Assembly (NCBI GenBank): GCA_029862725.1
Contig: JAOTWT010000072.1
Location: forward strand, 1 to 10,126
DNA from: Acidobacteriota bacterium
Lineage (GTDB): Bacteria > Acidobacteriota > Blastocatellia > Pyrinomonadales > Pyrinomonadaceae
Direction of reading: 5' to 3'
Length of the DNA stretch: 10,126 nt
The translations under genes were made by a program, and so were the position numbers. This document shows, piece after piece, positions 5,558 to 10,126 of this stretch (positions are counted from its first letter, which is position 1; each line of letters opens with the position of its first letter). The notes under the pieces were generated by a model, which saw nothing but the letters and a program-made list of their open reading frames with translations, did no database searches and was not told the DNA's origin.

Positions 5558-6745
5558 TTAAGCTGCGAGGCGAATCCCCGTAAACTGCCACCTCAAATGC
5601 GGATGAAAGAAATTGCGATAAGTCGCCCGGCTATGCCCGGCGGGGGTCGCGCAGGAAGCACCGCGCAGGACCATCTGATTGATCATAAATTTCCCGTTGT
5701 ATTCACCGACGGCGCCCTCGGCGATTGAAAAACCGGGATAGGGAAGATAAGCGCTCGAGGTCCACTCCCAACGCGTGCCCCATTCAAGGTGTTTACTTGC
5801 CGTTTCCCACTCAAACTCGGTCGGAAGTCTTTGCCCCTTCCATTCTGCAAAAGCGGAGGCTTCGTAAAACGAGATGTGGCAGACCGGTGCCGCCGGATTC
5901 AACGCCCGGCGTCCGCCGAGAGTAAAATTGGAATAAGAACCGTCCGTCTCCTGCCGCCAGTACAGAGGGGCGGAAACATTTTCTTGGTTGACCCAGTCCC
6001 ACCCTTCCGAATGCCACAAACGGTGGTCCTTGTAACCGCCGTCATCAATAAAAGCCATGTATTCCTCGTTGGTAACCAGTGAATTCTCTATCTCGAATTC
6101 GTCGAGGTAGACCTTGTGCCGGGCGAGTTCGTTGTCAAAGCAGAAACCCTTGCCGTCGAATCCAACATGATAGACGCCGCCTTCGATCGCGGTACGGCCG
6201 GGCGCCGAATCAACCGTCTGGTCGACGAGTGCGTAGTCCTCACGATAAACGGGGTCGATAGGATTCTGAGCAAATGTGTACTTGAGGTCCGTCAGAAAGA
6301 GCTCCTGGTGCTGCTGTTCGTGGTTGATCCCGAGTTCGGTCAGTTCCAGGACGGGTCTGTCCCCGTGTTTTTCCAGCAAAACAAGCAGATGTTCGTCGAC
6401 ATGGCGACGATATTCGAAAATTCGTCTGACGGTCGGTCTGCTGAGGTCCCCGCGCTTATTTCGACGGATCCTTTCTCCGATCGTGTTGTAGTAACTATTG
6501 AAGAGAAAACTAAACGCGGGATCGAATTCGCGGTAGCCACCGGCGTAAGTCTTGAGTATCAGTTCCTCGAAGAACCAGGTCGTGTGAGCAATGTTCCAAC
6601 GCGCCGGGGAGACCTCCTCGACGGGCTGGGGAACAAAATCCTCCGGCTCGAGCGGTTCGCAGAGTTCCATCGTACGCTGGCGGGTCAAAATGTACTTTTC
6701 CGAAAGACTCGAGCTATCTTCAGTCTTCAGCCTGGTTGAATGCAT
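5558..6745 (-). CDS. egtB: Hercynine oxygenase / sulfoxide synthase EgtB, likely type II
   Basis: EgtB is a non-heme iron enzyme that uses oxygen to join a thiol donor to hercynine C2, forming a sulfoxide. The 395 residues comprise an N-terminal DinB-like helical domain (about 15-160) and a C-terminal FGE-sulfatase domain (about 185-395). Iron ligands visible are His in NIAH (H54) and the HxxxHxE motif HEQQHQE (H142, H146). The FGE part shows HKVYLDEFEIENSLVTNEEY, RLPTEFEWETAS, WEWTSSAYLPYPGF and RGASCATPAGHSRATYRNF. SYYNTIG (84-90) carries a Tyr-Tyr pair (85-86). A Tyr pair is, as I recall, at the active site of the Chloracidobacterium EgtB, which uses cysteine directly. No egtA or egtC lies nearby, which fits that type. 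Start at the ATG at 6745, without a clear ribosome site. Confidence 0.95.
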   Translation of the reverse strand: MHSTRLKTEDSSSLSEKYILTRQRTMELCEPLEPEDFVPQPVEEVSPARWNIAHTTWFFEELILKTYAGGYREFDPAFSFLFNSYYNTIGERIRRNKRGDLSRPTVRRIFEYRRHVDEHLLVLLEKHGDRPVLELTELGINHEQQHQELFLTDLKYTFAQNPIDPVYREDYALVDQTVDSAPGRTAIEGGVYHVGFDGKGFCFDNELARHKVYLDEFEIENSLVTNEEYMAFIDDGGYKDHRLWHSEGWDWVNQENVSAPLYWRQETDGSYSNFTLGGRRALNPAAPVCHISFYEASAFAEWKGQRLPTEFEWETASKHLEWGTRWEWTSSAYLPYPGFSIAEGAVGEYNGKFMINQMVLRGASCATPAGHSRATYRNFFHPHLRWQFTGIRLAA

Positions 6746-6828
6746 AGGGTTATTAAATCAAATTGGCGTTGGAAATAGAAACCCGTCGTTCCGGGCATTT
6801 GAAAATGCTGCACATAGTCGTGCTCGAT

Positions 6829-7662
6829 TTATCGGCCTTGCGACAACCTCAGGAGGGCCTCGCGGCAAATCTCGGCAAGAGACGAATCTTCAACCGACGC
6901 AAAGCGCTTGAGGACGGATGAGGAAGCGGGGTTTCCGATGGCGCCAAGTGCAAACGCTGCTTCGCGACGCGTGTCTTGCGCTTCCTTTGGGTTGCCGAGT
7001 ACGTTTTCGAGAACTGCGGCAGCTTGCTCAAATTCGATGCCGGTGGAGCGGGCACCGACCGAAGTTTTATATTTTTCGGGAAGGTAATTCTCGGGAGTTG
7101 TCGCCATAAATTCGCGGCCCGTAACGGCCTCGGCGATTTGACCAATCGAACGGGCGGCAGACCGACGAACAAAGGAACGAGACTTTTTTGGCTTTCTTCT
7201 CAAAACTTCCGTCAAATGAGGGACGGCCGTTAGGCTTCCGGATTTTCCGAGCGCAAATGCGGCGGCCGACCGCACTTCGGATCTTTTGTCTTTTGTGAGG
7301 ACATCGATCAGCGCGGGGGCCGCTTCGGGCGTTTCGACTTCTGCCAGCGCGTGGGCGGCTTCCTTTCTCAGGAATGGAGATTTTTCACGTAGGAACGGGA
7401 TCAGAATACCGGAGGCCTCGGATTTGGGCAGAAAAACGACGGCGGATATTGCCGTAGCGCGAACGATTTCGGAGGGATCATTCAGCGCCTTCGCGGCGAC
7501 TCTCGAAGCCTGCTCGGTTCCCAGCCTGCGTAGTGATTGCAAAGCGTCGCGTTTTACTTCCGACGTCCCCAACTCGATACGTTCCCGGTAGTAATCCAAT
7601 TGATCGCGATTCTGGGCCGAGACAAAGCAACAAAACGAGGCAAGGATAACTATGCTCGTCAT
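6829..7662 (-). CDS. Exported HEAT-repeat protein
   Basis: A predicted secreted or periplasmic alpha-helical scaffold protein with HEAT (PBS-lyase-like) repeats; its partner and role are unknown. With the ATG at 7662 it has 277 residues and begins with a signal-peptide-like MTSIVILASFCCFVSA, likely cleaved before Q17. An earlier in-frame ATG at 7719 would overlap the preceding gene by 43 bp and prepend 19 polar residues. I prefer 7662, but its n-region lacks a basic residue, so the longer form remains possible. Repeat cores are at about 36-64, 66-91, 97-124 (LRKEAAHALAEVETPEAAPALI), 129-160 (VRSAAAFALGKSGS) and 230-275 (RREAAFALGAIGN). A longer non-repeat loop with TGREFMATTPENYLPEKYK is at about 181-199. 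The stop lies 83 bp before the egtB start. Confidence 0.85.
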   Translation of the reverse strand: MTSIVILASFCCFVSAQNRDQLDYYRERIELGTSEVKRDALQSLRRLGTEQASRVAAKALNDPSEIVRATAISAVVFLPKSEASGILIPFLREKSPFLRKEAAHALAEVETPEAAPALIDVLTKDKRSEVRSAAAFALGKSGSLTAVPHLTEVLRRKPKKSRSFVRRSAARSIGQIAEAVTGREFMATTPENYLPEKYKTSVGARSTGIEFEQAAAVLENVLGNPKEAQDTRREAAFALGAIGNPASSSVLKRFASVEDSSLAEICREALLRLSQGR

Positions 7663-7676
7663 GGTCCAAATGGCGT

Positions 7677-7877
7677 CTATGCAGGCGGCTGATAAATCTT
7701 TCGCCGAATAATTTCCCATTCGTAAACCTGTCTTGCGCGCCTGTTCTCGTACGCATTGGCAAGGGACGCGATTAACTCGTCGTTTGGACCAAACTCATTG
7801 GAAAAATCCGAGATTTCTCCCTGTAGCGGTTCATTCGGAGACGATTCCTGCTCTTTTTGGGTTGTTGGCTCGACCAT
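7677..7877 (-). CDS. Small protein upstream of the HEAT protein, function unknown
   Basis: A 66-residue protein I do not recognise. Start chosen at the ATG at 7877: GGAGG at 7882-7886 lies five bases upstream, an ideal Shine-Dalgarno spacing. The GTG at 7889 upstream has none and would place the GGAGG inside the gene. The first half is acidic and polar (EQESSPNEPLQGEISDF). The second half is predicted helical and basic at its end (LANAYENRRARQVYEWEIIR), with a Pro-Pro-Ala terminus. There is no signal peptide. The stop is 14 bp before the preferred HEAT-protein start, so the two are probably cotranscribed and possibly translationally coupled. Confidence 0.72.
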   Translation of the reverse strand: MVEPTTQKEQESSPNEPLQGEISDFSNEFGPNDELIASLANAYENRRARQVYEWEIIRRKIYQPPA

Positions 7878-7881
7878 TGCT

Positions 7882-7886
7882 GCCTC
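7882..7886 (-). promoter_or_regulatory. Strong Shine-Dalgarno deciding the 66-residue gene's start
   Basis: The minus strand reads GTGGAGGCAGCAATG. GGAGG is five bases from the ATG at 7877, which selects that codon over the GTG at 7889. Confidence 0.7.
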
Positions 7887-7912
7887 CACGGCGCATGGCC
7901 AAACCCAATTAA

Positions 7913-8101
7913 CTACCGGTGGCCATGCGGATTGCGAATAGTGGCATCGTTTTTCTCTTTGATGATTCTATCATGCACGCCGCAATTATTAGCGGATACC
8001 GAAAGAGTACCATAAGCCTTATCGCCCTTGCAATCATTGGTCGAACTGGACATACCCCAATAATTCAAATAAGATTCGAACGTGGTTTTTGTAGAAGACA
8101 T
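7913..8101 (-). CDS. Candidate 62-residue gene, function unknown
   Basis: A possible small gene with no recognised homology. Start taken at the ATG at 8101 because AAGGA lies five bases upstream (AAGGATGAGAATG); an ATG two codons earlier at 8107 has no such site. The product starts MSSTKTTFESYLNYWGMSSS and has two cysteines (C24 and C40), with a polar, basic end (NPHGHR). There is no signal peptide. Its codons are richer in A/T at third positions (AAT, GAT, TAT, TCT) than the flanking genes, which could mean transfer, weak selection, or that it is not coding. It lies 35 bp upstream of the 66-residue gene, on the same strand, with a stable hairpin in its leader. Confidence 0.45.
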   Translation of the reverse strand: MSSTKTTFESYLNYWGMSSSTNDCKGDKAYGTLSVSANNCGVHDRIIKEKNDATIRNPHGHR

Positions 8102-8116
8102 TCTCATCCTTATTTA

Positions 8117-8153
8117 GCCGCTCGCCCCGCGCGTCAAAAGGGGACGAAGCGGC
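8117..8153 (-). promoter_or_regulatory. Stable leader hairpin upstream of the 62-residue gene
   Basis: GCCGCT (8117-8122), CG and CCCC (8125-8128) pair with GGGG (8140-8143), CG and AGCGGC (8148-8153), with single-base bulges and an 11-base loop. The stem of about 12 bp sits just upstream of the AAGGA ribosome site. No T-tract follows on either strand, so it is more likely a leader or regulatory structure than a terminator. Confidence 0.45.
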
Positions 8154-8331
8154 TTACCTCCGTTTGGTCCAATTAAAGTCTCGTTAAATCGTAAGAACAG
8201 CTCTTAACTCTTAGTGTTGAGGCGGGTTCGGTGGACAATAGAAACCGGTTCAATCGATGGAGACTTGAAAAAAAGGACGAGAAATTTGAAAGAATTCGGA
8301 TACCTCAGGAAAACCCATAGACATTGAAACA
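8154..8331. other. Divergent intergenic region upstream of leuS
   Basis: This gap separates the minus-strand block from leuS and must hold promoters for both directions, but I can assign none with confidence. AACCGGTT at 8243-8250 is a perfect 8-bp palindrome. TTGAAA occurs at 8265-8270 and 8286-8291 as possible -35 boxes, but no good -10 follows at 16-18 bp. No T-box specifier hairpin or antiterminator, and no recognisable small RNA, is seen. Confidence 0.4.
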
Positions 8332-10126
8332 ATGGACGAAAAGTATTTTGCGGCAAAAATTGAAAGGAAATGGCAGCAGCGCTGGGCCGACCGAGGGGTT
8401 TATGAGGTAACTGCGGACGCGAGTAAGGAAAAATTTTACTGTCTCGAGATGCTCCCCTATCCTTCCGGCAGGCTGCACATGGGCCATGTCCGGAACTACT
8501 CGATCGGCGATGCATTGAGCTGGTACAAGCGGCTTCAGGGTTTCAACGTGATGCACCCGATTGGTTGGGATTCCTTTGGCCAGCCGGCCGAACAAGCGGC
8601 CATCAAGCAAGGCGTAAATCCCCGCGCGTGGACCGAAAACAACATTGCGCAAATGCGCAATCAGCTGCAGGCCCTTGGAATCGGTTATGACTGGTCCCGT
8701 GAAATTGCCGCCCATCGGCCCGAGTACTACAAGTTCGATCAGTGGTTTTTCCTGAAGATGCTCGAGATGGGACTGGCCTACCGCCGGGATTCAGAAGTCA
8801 ATTGGTGCCCCAAGTGCGAGACGACCCTTTCAAACGAACAGGCGTCAGGCGGCATTTGCTGGAGGTGCGGAACCGGTGTCGAAAAACAATCGCGCCCCCA
8901 GTGGTTTCTCAAGATCACGGATTATGCCGAAGAACTGCTGGAGGGTATGGAGCAGATCGAAGACGGCTGGCCGGAAAGGGTCCTGACGATGCAGAAGAAC
9001 TGGATCGGCAAGAGCTCCGGTGCAAATATCCGATTCGAGGTACCGGACTGCGACAACGCGGAGATCGAGGTCTTCACAACCAGAATCGACACCGTGTTTG
9101 GAGCGAACGCGATCGTTACCGCTCCGGATCATCCATTTATTCGTGATGTTAAAGAGTCTCTCGACGAGTCCGTGGGGGCGGCGATTGATGCGATCCAGGC
9201 CGAACAATCGAAGCCCGTCGATTATGGCGAGGATGTCGAGAAGAAAGGAGTCGACACCGGCATCAAAGCACTCAACCCGTTTAGCGGTGAAGAAATACCG
9301 GTTTGGGTTGGCAACTACGTTTTGATGAGCTACGGAACCGGCGCGGTGATGTCAGTCCCCGCCCACGACGAGCGTGACAGCGAGTTTGCGCAAAAATACG
9401 GGCTACCGGTAAAGACCGTTGTGGTCCCGGCATCCGACCGTGGATTAGAACCCGTTTCGGCGTTTACAGATTACGGCGTGCTCGTCGAGTCGGGCCGCTG
9501 GTCGGGGATGGGATCGGCCGAGGCGATCGAGTCGATGTCTGCCTATGCAGAAACCGAAGGGTTTGGCGAGGCTGCGGTTACATTTCGATTGAGGGACTGG
9601 GGTATCTCAAGACAACGTTTCTGGGGTGCTCCGATTCCTATTATTTACTGTGATGGCTGCGGCGCGGTCCCGGTCCCGGTAGACGAATTGCCGGTTGAAC
9701 TGCCTGAGTCCGCCCCTTTTACAGGTGTCGGCGAGTCTCCACTGGCGAAGGTCCCGGAATTTGTGAACACTAAATGTCCCGCATGCGGCGAAGCGGCAAA
9801 GCGCGAGACCGATACGATGGACACCTTTGTCGATTCGACATGGTATTACTTCCGTTACCTCGACCCTGCCAATCCGGATGTTCCGTTTGATTACGAAACC
9901 GCCGAATACTGGATGCCGCTCGACTTGTATATCGGGGGTATTGACCATGCCGTGATGCATCTGCTTTACACGCGTTTTTGGACAAAAATGATGCGCGATA
10001 TCGGGCTAGTCGGATTCGATGAGCCGATTTCCAGGTTGGTGACTCAGGGGATGGTGGTTGGTGAGTCGTACTATTCGAAATCGGCAGGATCTTATGTAAA
10101 TGCCGAGGATGTCGAGATCGAGCGCG
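8332..10126 (+). CDS. leuS: Leucyl-tRNA synthetase, 3' end beyond window
   Basis: LeuRS charges tRNA-Leu with leucine in the cytoplasm. The frame is open to the last base (598 residues visible of a usual 800-900). Start at the ATG at 8332 is the only start codon after an in-frame stop at 8287-8289. N-terminal KIERKWQQRW matches the family; the HIGH motif is HMGH (49-52) in PYPSGRLHMGHVRNYSIGD. A zinc knuckle is formed by CPKC (159-162) and CWRC (176-179). The CP1 editing domain has TTRIDT (249-254) and VMSVPAHDERD (339-349). A second cysteine pair set is CDGC (440-443) and CPAC (482-485), followed by RETDTMDTFVDSTWYYFRY. The KMSKS loop lies beyond the window. The segment after TQGMVV (571-576) looks like the insert seen before KMSKS in E. 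coli-type LeuRS. No strong ribosome site is close to the ATG. Confidence 0.97.
   Translation, partial: MDEKYFAAKIERKWQQRWADRGVYEVTADASKEKFYCLEMLPYPSGRLHMGHVRNYSIGDALSWYKRLQGFNVMHPIGWDSFGQPAEQAAIKQGVNPRAWTENNIAQMRNQLQALGIGYDWSREIAAHRPEYYKFDQWFFLKMLEMGLAYRRDSEVNWCPKCETTLSNEQASGGICWRCGTGVEKQSRPQWFLKITDYAEELLEGMEQIEDGWPERVLTMQKNWIGKSSGANIRFEVPDCDNAEIEVFTTRIDTVFGANAIVTAPDHPFIRDVKESLDESVGAAIDAIQAEQSKPVDYGEDVEKKGVDTGIKALNPFSGEEIPVWVGNYVLMSYGTGAVMSVPAHDERDSEFAQKYGLPVKTVVVPASDRGLEPVSAFTDYGVLVESGRWSGMGSAEAIESMSAYAETEGFGEAAVTFRLRDWGISRQRFWGAPIPIIYCDGCGAVPVPVDELPVELPESAPFTGVGESPLAKVPEFVNTKCPACGEAAKRETDTMDTFVDSTWYYFRYLDPANPDVPFDYETAEYWMPLDLYIGGIDHAVMHLLYTRFWTKMMRDIGLVGFDEPISRLVTQGMVVGESYYSKSAGSYVNAEDVEIER

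Noticed and set aside
6116..6739. Plus-strand frame of 207 residues opposite egtB
   Set aside because: It lies wholly opposite the EgtB DinB and HxxxHxE region, which carries clear catalytic motifs; the frame is a by-product of codon bias.
7919..8176. Plus-strand frame of 85 residues starting at GTG 7919
   Set aside because: It has no Shine-Dalgarno sequence and runs through the GC-rich hairpin. The opposite-strand frame has a well-spaced ribosome site, so I prefer that, though neither is certain.
8154..8331. T-box riboswitch upstream of leuS
   Set aside because: No specifier loop, T-box sequence or terminator/antiterminator pair is visible, and the leader is short for one.
8305..8715. Minus-strand frame of 136 residues at the start of leuS
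   Set aside because: It is opposite the LeuRS HIGH region, which is unmistakable on the plus strand.

Overview
The window is an ordinary-looking bacterial chromosome segment of moderate GC content by eye, with short gaps and no visible mobile element, CRISPR array, tRNA or rRNA. The gene content suggests Acidobacteriota, perhaps Blastocatellia. It includes an EgtB with type II features (as in Chloracidobacterium) and a HEAT-repeat exported protein. That placement is inference and rests on no single marker.

Layout. Positions 1-1131 (+) hold the 3' part of an APC-family amino acid permease. Positions 1185-2392 (+) hold two coupled genes. The first encodes a membrane-anchored or exported protein with five near-identical 16/17-residue repeats and a polyphenylalanine stretch near its C-terminus. 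The second starts at a GTG overlapping the first gene's stop and encodes an exported protein with two calcium-loop motifs. A gap of about 135 bp with competing inverted repeats separates these from a long minus-strand block.

The minus-strand block, read in its direction of transcription, runs: a candidate 62-residue gene (7913-8101), a 66-residue gene (7677-7877), an exported HEAT-repeat protein (6829-7662), egtB (5558-6745), egtD (4567-5541), birA (3804-4547), an acidic 123-residue protein (3339-3710), a strong intrinsic terminator, and coaX (2527-3270). From about 8332 (+) to the window end lies the 5' part of leuS, encoding leucyl-tRNA synthetase. It is open at the edge and was read directly from the sequence.

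How the genes fit together. EgtD trimethylates histidine to hercynine and EgtB attaches sulfur to it, so the pair covers the first two steps of ergothioneine synthesis. BirA (biotin attachment) and CoaX (pantothenate phosphorylation, first step to CoA) serve acyl-group cofactor metabolism. The most notable points are the five-unit repeat protein with its coupled partner, a terminator whose U-tract ends a few bases before the coaX start codon, unannotated-type small genes upstream of the HEAT protein, and a glutamine in a conserved LeuRS active-site segment. I see no clear evidence of a wholly new defence or mobile system; the repeat-protein pair is the best candidate for something undescribed.
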